From Desulfotomaculum copahuensis (GTDB lineage Bacteria > Bacillota > Desulfotomaculia > Desulfotomaculales > Desulfovirgulaceae), in assembly GCF_001655685.1 (NCBI RefSeq), contig NZ_LYVF01000175.1:1-51788 (forward strand): a stretch of DNA of 51,788 nucleotides, in the 5' to 3' direction. Under the pieces are notes generated by a model. The model worked only from the letters and a program-made list of their open reading frames with translations, had not been told where the DNA came from and did not search any database. Shown piece after piece: positions 7,928 through 16,084 of the stretch. A program made the translations under genes and the position numbers. Positions within the stretch are counted from its first letter, which is position 1. The number at the start of each line of letters is the position of its first letter.

Positions 7928-10537
7928 GTGGGCAAACTTGACCTTGATCCCCGTCAAATCGCCAGGGGGCGGGAACTGGCGCAGAAAATCACCGCCCCCG
8001 TAATGGATTTTATTCACCGGCATACCACCGTGTCCGTGGAGCGCAGCGTCCTGCGCCTGCTCGGTGTGGACGGGGTGGACGAGGCCGGGGTGCCTGTGCC
8101 CAATGTCATGGTGGAGCAGATTGCCGCCGCCGGCGGCCTGGGGCGGGGAGCCGCTTACTGGCTGGGCAGCGCCCTGGCCGTCTACGGTCTGACAGTAGAT
8201 GAACTGTGCGCGGCGGCAACACGTGGGAAAATCAACTTGGCCGCCATACCGCCGGCTGATGCCGGCCGGGTGCGGGAAACGGTGGACCGGCTGGCCGCGG
8301 CGGCGGTGGAGAAAATCCGACAGCGCCGGCAGGAGCGGGAGAAACTGCTGTCCCGGCTGGGGGAAGGACCGCAGCCCTGGCTTTATGTAATTGTGGCCAC
8401 GGGCAATATCTATGAAGATATGGCCCAAGCGCAGGCGGCCGCCCGGCAGGGCGCCGACATTGTCGCGGTGATCCGCTCTACCGGCCAGAGCCTGTTGGAT
8501 TATGTGCCTTATGGTCCGACCACCGAGGGTTTCGGCGGCACCTACGCCACCCGGGCCAATTTCCGTCTGATGCGGCAGGCGCTGGACGAGGCGGGGGAGG
8601 AGGTGGGCCGTTATATCCGTCTGACCAACTATTGCTCCGGCCTGTGCATGCCCGAGATTGCCGCCATGGGCGCTGTCGAGCGCCTGGATGTGATGCTCAA
8701 CGATTCCATGTATGGCATCATTTTCCGGGACATCAACATGAAGCGGACATTTATCGATCAGTACTTCTCCCGGATGATCAACAGCTTTGCCGGGATCATC
8801 ATCAACACCGGTGAGGACAACTACCTGACCACGGCGGACGCCTTTGAAAAAGCACATACAGTGCTGGCCTCTCAGTTGATCAACGAGCAGTTCGCCCTGG
8901 CCGGCGGTGTGCCGCCGGCGCAGATGGGGCTGGGCCATGCTTTTGAAATGAACCCGGACATGGAGGACGGTTTTCTCTATGAGCTGGCCCAGGCGCAGAT
9001 GGTGCGGGAGATTTTCCCGGAGGCGCCGGTTAAGTATATGCCACCCACAAAATATATGACCGGCAACATCTTCCGCGGGCACATCCAGGATGCCCTGTTC
9101 AATGTGGCCGGGATCATGACCGGTCAGGGCATCCAGCTTCTGGGCATGCTCACCGAGGCCATTCACACTCCTTTCTTGCAGGACCGCTACCTGAGCATTG
9201 AAAACGCGCGTTATATATTCAACAACATGCGGCATCTGGCGGAAGAAACCGCCTTTGTCCCCGGCGGGCGCATCCAGCGCCGGGCGCGGCGGGTGCTGGA
9301 GCAGGCGGTGGCACTGCTGGCTGAAATCGAACAGTTGGGTTTGATGGAGGCCGTCGGCCGCGGCCTGTTCGCGGACATTTCCCGCCGGCCGGACGGCGGC
9401 AGGGGCTTGGATGGCGTGGTGCCGAAAGACCCTGACTATTATAATCCTTTTCTGGAGCTGTTCAGGGAGCGGGGGCCGGGGAGCATGCCCGGACCGGACC
9501 GGGAAACCGCCAAAACTGCAAATGAAACTGAGCCGGGCGGAATTGAAGGCGCGGAGTTTGTTGGGGGTGCCCGGGCGGCCGGTACCGCCGCAGGCGGGGC
9601 TGATCTATACGGGGCCGAATCCTGCGCCGCCGCTGCAGGCAAGTCCGGTGCGGCCGGAGTCCGGTCCATCGCTTCGGATGCCGGTGCTTATGACGCCGGC
9701 GCCGGCGCATGCAAGGCCGGTCCGGACGGGGTCTGGCCCGCCGTTGCTTCAGCTGCCGGCGCCGCCGGTGTATCAGCAGGCAAAATTGATCCGACCCGGG
9801 TCAAACCTTACGGCGATACGCTTGATGATGGTGCGGTGCAGCTTTCCTTCACCCTGCCGGTGCCGTGCGGCGATGAGGCCAAAGAGGCCGCCCGCCGGCT
9901 GGCCGGAAAAATGGGCCTGGAAGAGGCGGTGGTGGTTTACGCCCAGGAACTGGGCGGGGGGTTCACTTTTTTGGTGGTCTACGGACGCTGTGTGCATGCA
10001 GTTGACTTTACAGCGATCAAAGTGCCCAAAGTAGACGTCAAAGTAATGTCCAAAGACGCGGTGGACCGCTTCATCCAGGAAAAATTCGGCCGCAAAATTT
10101 GCATCATCGGCGCCTGCATTGAGAGCGACGCCCATACGGTGGGCATCGACGCTATTATGAACATGAAAGGTTATAATGGTCATAAGGGCCTGGAGGCCTA
10201 CCATGAAATCGAAGCGCTTAATTTGGGCGCCCAGGTACCCTGTGAAGAGCTGGTTGCACTGGCCATCGAGCGCCGGGCGGACGCCATTTTAGTGTCCCAG
10301 GTGGTAACTCAGAAAAATATCCACCTGCGCAATTTGACCAAACTGATGGATATGCTGGAGGCCGAGAACCTGCGTTTATCCACACTGGCTGTGATCGGCG
10401 GACCGCGCATAACGCAGGAACTGGCCCAGGAACTGGGCTTTGACGCCGGCTTCGGTCCCGGCACCTATGCTGATGACGTGGCCTCCTACGTCGTCCAGGA
10501 AATGGCCCGCCGCAGAGGAGTGATTGCCGATGTTTAA
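7928..10537 (+). CDS. kamDE: Lysine 5,6-aminomutase, alpha (KamD) and beta (KamE) subunits in one ORF
   Basis: This adenosylcobalamin- and PLP-dependent mutase moves the terminal amino group of beta-lysine or D-lysine from C6 to C5. GTG 7928 has GGGAGGT seven bases upstream. Residues 1 to about 510 are the full KamD subunit and include the catalytic TIM-barrel region. Residues 619-869 are KamE, starting near RVKPYGDTLDDG. The cobalamin motif DAHTVG gives His736, and Lys747 in MNMKG lies eleven residues later. This matches the His133/Lys144 pair of the Clostridium sticklandii beta subunit, where Lys144 forms the PLP imine. Between the two lies an Ala/Gly-rich linker of about 105 residues. Both subunits are normally separate genes. 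The linker frame is suspicious (see findings), so a true fusion is likely but not certain. It overlaps kdd by eight bases. Confidence 0.85.
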   Translation: MGKLDLDPRQIARGRELAQKITAPVMDFIHRHTTVSVERSVLRLLGVDGVDEAGVPVPNVMVEQIAAAGGLGRGAAYWLGSALAVYGLTVDELCAAATRGKINLAAIPPADAGRVRETVDRLAAAAVEKIRQRRQEREKLLSRLGEGPQPWLYVIVATGNIYEDMAQAQAAARQGADIVAVIRSTGQSLLDYVPYGPTTEGFGGTYATRANFRLMRQALDEAGEEVGRYIRLTNYCSGLCMPEIAAMGAVERLDVMLNDSMYGIIFRDINMKRTFIDQYFSRMINSFAGIIINTGEDNYLTTADAFEKAHTVLASQLINEQFALAGGVPPAQMGLGHAFEMNPDMEDGFLYELAQAQMVREIFPEAPVKYMPPTKYMTGNIFRGHIQDALFNVAGIMTGQGIQLLGMLTEAIHTPFLQDRYLSIENARYIFNNMRHLAEETAFVPGGRIQRRARRVLEQAVALLAEIEQLGLMEAVGRGLFADISRRPDGGRGLDGVVPKDPDYYNPFLELFRERGPGSMPGPDRETAKTANETEPGGIEGAEFVGGARAAGTAAGGADLYGAESCAAAAGKSGAAGVRSIASDAGAYDAGAGACKAGPDGVWPAVASAAGAAGVSAGKIDPTRVKPYGDTLDDGAVQLSFTLPVPCGDEAKEAARRLAGKMGLEEAVVVYAQELGGGFTFLVVYGRCVHAVDFTAIKVPKVDVKVMSKDAVDRFIQEKFGRKICIIGACIESDAHTVGIDAIMNMKGYNGHKGLEAYHEIEALNLGAQVPCEELVALAIERRADAILVSQVVTQKNIHLRNLTKLMDMLEAENLRLSTLAVIGGPRITQELAQELGFDAGFGPGTYADDVASYVVQEMARRRGVIADV

Positions 10538-11570
10538 GACTGGTTGTCCTTACGGCACCCACCGTGTGCTTGAGCCCAAAGGGGCGCTGCCCCAGGGGGC
10601 CTGGAAAATAGACAACACGATGGAGATTTATGATAACGAGATCCTGGTCGATGTAGACGTGCTGAACATCGATGCGGCCAGTTTCACCCAGATCCGCCGG
10701 GCGGCCGGCGACGACCGGGAAAAGATTGCCGCCGTCATGCTGGACATCGTGGCCAAACGGGGCAAACATCACAACCCGGTTACCGGTTCGGGCGGTATGT
10801 TTATCGGCCGGGTGGCCCAAATTGGCCCGGCGCTGCAAGACGAAACTGACCTCAAAGTGGGGGACAAAATTGCCAGTCTGGTGTCCCTTTCCCTCACTCC
10901 GCTGCATATTGAGCGGATTAAAAAAATACACCTGGAAAAAGATCAGGTGGTAATTGAGGGACAGGCAGTGCTTTTTGCCAGCGGCCTTTACGCAGTGCTG
11001 CCGCCGGACTTGCCGGAGCGGCTGGCCCTGGCCGTGCTGGATGTGGCCGGCGCCCCGGCCCAAACGGCCCGGCTGGTGCATCCCGGCGACACTGTGCTGG
11101 TGGTGGGCGGCGGCGGCAAGTCGGGACTTTTGTGTTTATACGAGGCCAAAAAGCGGGCCGGCGTCACCGGGCGGGTGATCGGCATCGGTTCCGGGGCCAA
11201 CAGCTGTACCCGCATGCGGGAAACCGGCCTGGCCGGCACGGTGCTGCAGGTGAGCGCCACCGATCCGCTGGCCGTGCTGAAGGCGGTTGAGGAGGCCACC
11301 GGCGGCCGGCTGGCCGACCTGACCATCAACTGTGTGAACGTGCCCGGGACGGAGATGGCCTCCATTCTGGCCACAAAAGAAGGCGGTACCATTTATTTCT
11401 TCAGCATGGCCACCAGCTTTACCGCCGCCGCCCTGGGCGCCGAAGGAGTGGGCAAGGATGTACGGATGCTGATCGGCAACGGATATGCCAAAGGGCACGC
11501 GCAGATTGCCCTGCAGGTGCTGCGGGAGTCAAAAGTGCTGCGGGAGCTGTTCGAACGGCTGTATGCCTGA
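10530..11570 (+). CDS. kdd: L-erythro-3,5-diaminohexanoate dehydrogenase
   Basis: This 346-residue NAD(P)-dependent dehydrogenase oxidatively deaminates 3,5-diaminohexanoate, the aminomutase product, to 3-keto-5-aminohexanoate. The N-terminus (GCPYGTHRVLEPKGALPQ) is characteristic of Kdd. The medium-chain dehydrogenase-like Rossmann motif VVGGGGKSG lies near residue 190. ATG 10530 is preferred because AGAGGAG lies ten bases upstream; a TTG at 10524 is too close to it. The start sits inside the last codons of kamDE, so translation is probably coupled and the two enzymes act in sequence. Confidence 0.92.
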   Translation: MFKTGCPYGTHRVLEPKGALPQGAWKIDNTMEIYDNEILVDVDVLNIDAASFTQIRRAAGDDREKIAAVMLDIVAKRGKHHNPVTGSGGMFIGRVAQIGPALQDETDLKVGDKIASLVSLSLTPLHIERIKKIHLEKDQVVIEGQAVLFASGLYAVLPPDLPERLALAVLDVAGAPAQTARLVHPGDTVLVVGGGGKSGLLCLYEAKKRAGVTGRVIGIGSGANSCTRMRETGLAGTVLQVSATDPLAVLKAVEEATGGRLADLTINCVNVPGTEMASILATKEGGTIYFFSMATSFTAAALGAEGVGKDVRMLIGNGYAKGHAQIALQVLRESKVLRELFERLYA

Positions 11571-11699
11571 TCCAAAGAGGCTTGTTTTTACTGGCGTATT
11601 GTCCACTCGTGAACAGGAGTGAAGGCATGGCCGTGGGAAATACCTGTTTTGATTGGGGAGAATACCCGGTCGGTGATCTTTTTTAAAGGGGGATGTGTT

Positions 11700-12098
11700 A
11701 TGACCGAGGCAATGATCCGGCTGCGTATGAGTGCGCACGACGCGCACTATGCCGGTGGTCTGGTGGATGGTGCGCGCATGCTCAATTTGTTTGGCGACGT
11801 GGCCACGGAACTGCTCATTCGTCACGACGGGGATGAGGGGCTTTTTGTGGCTTACGATAACGTGGAGTTTCTGGCTCCGGTGTTTGCCGGGGACTATATT
11901 GAAGCCACGGGCCGCATCGTGTCCGCGGGCAATACCTCCCGGCGCATGGAATTTGAAGCGCGCAAGGTGATTAGCCCGGCCAGTGTACCGGGCCAGCCCT
12001 CGGCGGCTGATGTGCTGCCGGAACCGGTGGTGGTCTGCCGGGCCACCGGTACCTGTGTGGTGAAAAAGGAGTGCCAGCGGAAGAAAACCGGCGGCTAA
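11700..12098 (+). CDS. kal: 3-Aminobutyryl-CoA ammonia-lyase
   Basis: This is a 132-residue single hot-dog-fold protein. Kal removes ammonia from L-3-aminobutyryl-CoA to give crotonyl-CoA, the last step unique to lysine fermentation. Family-typical segments are [20 protein letters not shown] and [17 protein letters not shown], followed by the core strand [23 protein letters not shown] 11700 has AAGGGGGAT about eight bases upstream. An in-frame extension back to 11619 lacks similarity and is rejected. Its place between kdd and kce fixes the function much better than the fold alone, since hot-dog proteins are diverse. Confidence 0.88.
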   Translation: MTEAMIRLRMSAHDAHYAGGLVDGARMLNLFGDVATELLIRHDGDEGLFVAYDNVEFLAPVFAGDYIEATGRIVSAGNTSRRMEFEARKVISPASVPGQPSAADVLPEPVVVCRATGTCVVKKECQRKKTGG

Positions 12099-12286
12099 AA
12101 TAAAAGCGGCCGGCTGCAAGCCGCAAAAGCCGGGGCGGACCGGGGGCGGAACCTTGTCTTGACTTTACCGGCGGTTAATCCAGCCCGGTGTCGAAGGTTC
12201 GCGGCTGAAAGACGGCTGGCGGCTGGAAACAGCTGATTATGATCCGGGGAAAAACTGTACGGTTTTCCGATCGGGGGTGAAAACAG

Positions 12287-13108
12287 ATGGAAAAGCTAAT
12301 CATCACCGTAGCCCCGGTGGGTGCCGAGGTGACCAGGCGGGAGCAGCCATACCTGCCGGTGACGCCGGAGGAAATCGCCAAAGAGGCGGTGGCGGCCCGG
12401 GAAGCGGGGGCGGCGATCATTCACCTGCATGTGCGGGATGAAGCGGGTAAGCCTACCCAGGACGTAAATACATTTGCCCGGGTCATGGAGTTGATCAAAA
12501 GTCAAACCGATCTGATTATTCAGGTGTCCACCGGCGGCGCCGTGGGCATGACCGCCGAAGAACGGCTGCAGCCGCTGGCCTTGAAGCCGGAAATGGCCAG
12601 CCTGACCGGCGGCACGTGCAACTTCGGCGATGAGGTTTTCTACAACCCGCCGCCGCTTCTGGAGGCTTTCGCCCGGCGCATGCTGGAGTCGGGGGTCAAA
12701 CCGGAAATCGAAGTTTTTGAAGCGGGGATGATCCAGAACGCTCTGGCGCTGGTGAAAAAAGGGCTGTTAAAGCCGCCCCTGCATTTCGATTTTGTGCTCG
12801 GGGTGCCCGGGGCGGCGCCGGCCACCCCCCGCCAGCTGCTGTACCTGGCGGAAAGCCTGCCCGCTGGCGCCACCTGGTCGGTGGCCGGGGTGGGGCGGCA
12901 CCAGCTGCCCCTGGCCACCCTGGCGATCATTCTGGGCGGTCATGCCCGGGTGGGTTTTGAGGATAACATTTACTACCGCAAAGGGGAACTGGCGCAAAGC
13001 AACGCCCGGTTGGTGGCCCGGGTGGTCCGTCTGGCCGGCGAACTGGGCCGTCCGCCGGCTGCCCCGGACGAAGCCCGGCGCATCCTGGGCCTGGCCCCGC
13101 GCCAATGA
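12287..13108 (+). CDS. kce: 3-Keto-5-aminohexanoate cleavage enzyme
   Basis: This 273-residue BKACE-family zinc enzyme condenses 3-keto-5-aminohexanoate with acetyl-CoA to give acetoacetate and L-3-aminobutyryl-CoA. The zinc ligands His46 and His48 in HLHVRD fall at the same numbers as in the characterised Kce, and Glu225 in GFEDN is the likely third protein ligand. The TIM-barrel pattern STGGAVGMTAEERLQPL and FEAGMI is intact. ATG 12287 follows GGGGGTGAAAACAG. With kdd and kal it completes the path from diaminohexanoate to crotonyl-CoA. The acetoacetate produced can be used by the synthetase at 431-2383. Confidence 0.92.
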   Translation: MEKLIITVAPVGAEVTRREQPYLPVTPEEIAKEAVAAREAGAAIIHLHVRDEAGKPTQDVNTFARVMELIKSQTDLIIQVSTGGAVGMTAEERLQPLALKPEMASLTGGTCNFGDEVFYNPPPLLEAFARRMLESGVKPEIEVFEAGMIQNALALVKKGLLKPPLHFDFVLGVPGAAPATPRQLLYLAESLPAGATWSVAGVGRHQLPLATLAIILGGHARVGFEDNIYYRKGELAQSNARLVARVVRLAGELGRPPAAPDEARRILGLAPRQ

Positions 13109-13124
13109 AAGGCGATCTGACGCC

Positions 13125-13145
13125 GCGGGCTCCAGGCCGGCCCGC
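13125..13145. other. Short stem-loop between convergent genes
   Basis: GCGGGC (13125-13130) pairs with GCCCGC (13140-13145) across a 9-nt loop in the 38-bp gap between kce and the hydroxyacid dehydrogenase. There is no T-tract, so termination would be weak or factor-dependent. Confidence 0.4.
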
Positions 13146-13146
13146 A

Positions 13147-14196
13147 TTAAGAACCGTTTTCCTTGAACAAATGCTCCAGCGGGCGGCCGGATAAAAAGTT
13201 GGCCACTTCCCTGGTGACGATGGCGGCTGCATTGGCGGGGGCCTCTTTGGTTTTGCCGCCCAGGTGGGGCACCAGCAGTATATTGGGCAGGGTGAAAAAT
13301 GGGTGATCCGGAGGCGGCGGTTCGTCGCACAGCACGTCCAGCGCCGCCGCCCGGATCCGTTTTTCTTTTAAAGCGGCGAACAGTGCATTTTCGTCGATCA
13401 ATTCCCCCCGGGCCGTGTTGACCAGGCAGGCTGATTTTTTCATCAGAGCCAGCTGGGGGGCGCCGATCAGACTGGTTTTATCCGCCCGGGGGCGGGTGTG
13501 CAGACTGATGAAGTCGGCAGCGCTCAACAGTTCTTCCAGGGCGGCCGGTCCGGCCCCGGCGGCGATTATTTCGTCTCTGTTTACGTGCGGGCTGTATACC
13601 AAAATTTGCATGTGGAAAGCCAGCGCCCGGGCCGCCACCCGGCGGCCGACCTGTCCGAAACCGATGATCCCCAGTGTCTTGCCGGCCAGATCCATTCCTT
13701 CCAGCCGGCTGCGGTTTTCATATTGCCAGAGCTTCGCCCCGCCCCGGTCATTTTCCCGGCAGACTATGTACAGATTACGCGCCAGGCAGAGCAAAAGAGC
13801 CACGGTGAGGTCGGCGGCCGACTCCGCCGCCCGGCCGGGGGCGTGCACCACCGGGATTCTCCGCCGGCGGGCCGCTTTCAGGTCGACATTCACCGGGTGC
13901 GCCCGGGCGCAGGCAATCAGGCGCAGGCCCGGCGCGGCGGCGATGACGTCTTCCGTGACGGGTGATTTATGCACCACCAGGATATCCGCACCGGTTACCT
14001 TTGCCGCCAGTTCGGCCGGTGAACCGTAATATTCCCTGACCTGCTCCGCTTCCCCGGTCCGTAGGGCGGTCACCGTTGTTTTCATGGCGCTGTGCACAAT
14101 TTGCACCATCACCGGATAAGGGGCCAATGCCGGCGGCAGTTCCCGGCAAAGCGCCCGGGCGGTGAGCGTGCCGTCATCAACGATAATCAGTTGCAT
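13147..14196 (-). CDS. D-isomer-specific 2-hydroxyacid dehydrogenase
   Basis: This 349-residue NAD-dependent oxidoreductase belongs to the D-3-phosphoglycerate/D-lactate dehydrogenase family. The Rossmann motif LGIIGFGQVGRRVAARA is followed by the catalytic arginine in HTRPRADKTSLIG. Glu in LCDEPPPPDHPFF and His in VPHLGG complete the Arg-Glu-His set. ATG at 14194-14196 has GGGAGG nine bases upstream on the bottom strand. It lacks an ACT or serine-regulatory domain, so a role in serine synthesis is not supported and the substrate is unknown. It is convergent with the lysine genes and may not belong to them. Confidence 0.82.
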   Translation of the reverse strand: MQLIIVDDGTLTARALCRELPPALAPYPVMVQIVHSAMKTTVTALRTGEAEQVREYYGSPAELAAKVTGADILVVHKSPVTEDVIAAAPGLRLIACARAHPVNVDLKAARRRRIPVVHAPGRAAESAADLTVALLLCLARNLYIVCRENDRGGAKLWQYENRSRLEGMDLAGKTLGIIGFGQVGRRVAARALAFHMQILVYSPHVNRDEIIAAGAGPAALEELLSAADFISLHTRPRADKTSLIGAPQLALMKKSACLVNTARGELIDENALFAALKEKRIRAAALDVLCDEPPPPDHPFFTLPNILLVPHLGGKTKEAPANAAAIVTREVANFLSGRPLEHLFKENGS

Positions 14197-14506
14197 ATCT
14201 AAAAACCTCCCGCTTTGCCTCAAGTTGGAAATTCGCCTTTCATCCGGCAAATCCTTTGTCCTACGTCTAAAAAAATGGCCTCGTTCATTCCGCGGGCCGG
14301 TTTGAGCTGATCATGCCGCCCGGCATCTGTTTAAAACAGGTATGGCGGGATGGTTTTTCCCGCCGGAAATTGTTTTATAACGGGACGGAAAAAACCGCTC
14401 CGGCAGGCATAAAATATAAAAAGTTTGCAGGACAGGTTCGTCCACAACCGGCTAAAGGAGGTGAGGGAGGGATTCACCGCCGCTGTGGAGGTGAATCCCG
14501 TGCAAC
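14197..14506. other. Intergenic leader with a hairpin containing a ribosome site
   Basis: Two hairpins are visible: GGCGGG/CCCGCC near 14345-14365, and a perfect 10-bp stem GGGATTCACC/GGTGAATCCC (14469-14478 with 14490-14499, 11-nt loop). The second includes the GGAGGTG that would serve the next gene. A GTG at 14461 preceded by AAAGGAG opens a 24-codon ORF that ends at 14535. No known riboswitch consensus was recognised. Confidence 0.5.
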
Positions 14507-14914
14507 ATGTACGCCAGGCTTTTCAACCCGGATGCATTTAATGTCCTGCCGGCTGCCGGGGGCGGTCCGGCGGAACCGGAAGCGCGGACGGAGGTTCTTC
14601 CGGTTCCGCAGTCCGTTGATGGCGCCGGAATGGCCCTTTTCCCGGTCTTGATCGCCGCCGGGCTGATTTTACCGCCATTTTTCAAGGCATTATCCCTGGC
14701 GGCGGACTTGTTTCCGCTGAAACTGGATCTGGAAAGCTTCCTCGGCATCACCGGGGAGCATCCGGTGACCAATGAATATGTAGCCATGCCCAGCCTGCTG
14801 GTTTTTCTGCTCTTGATTTTCCTGGCCGTCCAGTCGGAAAGTTTTTTCTGGGCGATCAATGCCGCCGGCGATCTCCTGCCGGTGCCGGGCGAACTGGCCC
14901 TGGTCGTGGACTGA
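14507..14914 (+). CDS. Unrecognised small membrane-type protein
   Basis: I do not recognise this 135-residue product. The first 40 residues are Pro/Ala/Glu-rich. Two hydrophobic segments follow (about 42-65, MALFPVLIAAGLIL, and about 92-110, SLLVFLLLIFLAVQ). Codon third positions are mostly G or C, as in neighbouring genes, which supports real coding. ATG 14507 is 13 bases after a GGAGGTG that is buried in a hairpin, so translation may be controlled by structure. It ends before a strong terminator and looks monocistronic. Confidence 0.5.
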   Translation: MYARLFNPDAFNVLPAAGGGPAEPEARTEVLPVPQSVDGAGMALFPVLIAAGLILPPFFKALSLAADLFPLKLDLESFLGITGEHPVTNEYVAMPSLLVFLLLIFLAVQSESFFWAINAAGDLLPVPGELALVVD

Positions 14915-14978
14915 ACATTTCAGCAAAAAATCCGGATCGCCGGATGGCGGGTTTTCAGTTTTAACCCGGCGTATCCGG

Positions 14979-15026
14979 AAAAACAGCGGGCAGTCCGTTT
15001 GTTCACGCGTACTGCCCGCTGTTTTT
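14979..15026. terminator. Bidirectional intrinsic terminator
   Basis: AAAACAGCGGGCAGT (from 14979) pairs with ACTGCCCGCTGTTTT (from 15011) across a short loop, with A- and T-tracts at the two ends. It lies between the rightward 135-residue ORF and the leftward DUF169 gene and can stop both. Confidence 0.88.
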
Positions 15027-15053
15027 GCTCAAGGTCAAATATTCCCCTTTAAT

Positions 15054-15830
15054 TTACTGATTTCTTTTCAGCACGTTCAGCCAGGTTTCCCTTTGTAAAA
15101 AGCTGCCCTCCACATTGTCTTCCATTTGCCGGAACATTTTATAAGGCACGGCGAAGGAAAGCAGGTCCTTGTCCACGTGCTTGCGGGCGGAGATGTCCGT
15201 CAGGCCGATGATCGCCCGCGGCTGCTCCTTTTGCGCCTCGGCGTAGGGGATGATGAACAGGGTGTGGCAGCCGGCGCCGAAGGGGGCGAGCACCGTTTCG
15301 CTGGCGCCCCGGTCGTAGTTGGCCAGCACGGCCAGGGCGCTGAGCTGATCGGCGTTGGCCAGGAAAACGACCACTGCCGGCTCTTCCGTTTCCGTCATCT
15401 GATCCAGGGGCTTGAAAACCACGTAAGTGCTCGGTACATCAGTCATGGGCAGGGCATCGACAAATTTTTTGGCGATGGCCGGTGATTTGTAATAGCCCTC
15501 CCCCTCCGCCAGCGGTGTGGATGTGCGCATGTTCCGGCCGGCCGGGCTTGCGGCGAATTCTTTGTTGCCGGTGGAGATGTAATACTCGATTCCGCCGGGA
15601 AAGTTCACGTACTGGTTGCCGAAACCCAGTCCGGTGCCGCCGCCAAGACAGCCGAACGTCCGGCGGTCGAAAACGGCGGTGCGGCCTTTGGCGGCCGCAG
15701 TGAACATGGCCGCCACGCAGCCCCAGCGCCCTTCTTTGAACTGCAGCGCCCCGGCCGGCTTTTCGTCGGTCAGGATGATGGCCACCGGCGGATAGCGGAG
15801 GTTGATCGCCGCGGCAATTTTACTCTGCAT
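15054..15830 (-). CDS. DUF169 family protein
   Basis: This 258-residue protein belongs to the DUF169 family, common in anaerobes and archaea. Recognisable parts are the N-terminal RYPPVAIILTDEKPAGA, the Cys/Gly-rich GRWGCVAAMFTAAAKG and FGCLGGGTGLGFGNQY. The conserved cysteines suggest metal or cofactor binding, but no activity is established for the family as far as I know. ATG at 15828-15830 has an ideal AAGGAGG upstream on the bottom strand. An upstream in-frame ATG at 15872 is rejected because it precedes that site. Confidence 0.8.
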   Translation of the reverse strand: MQSKIAAAINLRYPPVAIILTDEKPAGALQFKEGRWGCVAAMFTAAAKGRTAVFDRRTFGCLGGGTGLGFGNQYVNFPGGIEYYISTGNKEFAASPAGRNMRTSTPLAEGEGYYKSPAIAKKFVDALPMTDVPSTYVVFKPLDQMTETEEPAVVVFLANADQLSALAVLANYDRGASETVLAPFGAGCHTLFIIPYAEAQKEQPRAIIGLTDISARKHVDKDLLSFAVPYKMFRQMEDNVEGSFLQRETWLNVLKRNQ

Positions 15831-15999
15831 GATAACGACCTCCTTTATGGATACGGTTTTAAAATATTTCAACAGATGAATTAATTTTTCCTGCCCGTGG
15901 TAAAATTATGCGCGGAAAAAGTCCACGTGCCGCCGGGCCGGTATGCGCCGTCCTTTTGCCGGAGTAATCGCGGCCCGGCGCCGGCGCTCTGTGGTGCGC

Positions 16000-16025
16000 A
16001 CCGGCTTTTTCCCCGCCGGTTTTTA
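16000..16025 (+). terminator. Intrinsic terminator with no obvious upstream gene
   Basis: ACCGGC (16000-16005) pairs with GCCGGT (16015-16020), followed by a T-run. It would stop rightward transcription, yet the nearest upstream gene (DUF169) runs leftward. It directly abuts the -35 box of the prsA-like gene. Confidence 0.75.
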
Positions 16026-16054
16026 TTGATGTTTCGTCCCGGGCGGGATATAAT
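16026..16054 (+). promoter_or_regulatory. Sigma-A promoter of the PrsA-like gene
   Basis: TTGATG (16026-16031) and TATAAT (16049-16054) are 17 bp apart. The predicted start near 16061 leaves a short leader containing the ribosome site. Confidence 0.8.
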
Positions 16055-16084
16055 GTTGCTATTGGTTTAAAGGGAGAGGTGTGC

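Noticed and set aside
14313-14651. 112-codon top-strand frame starting at 14313
   Set aside because: It is Arg-rich, overlaps the better supported 135-residue ORF in another frame and has no ribosome site.
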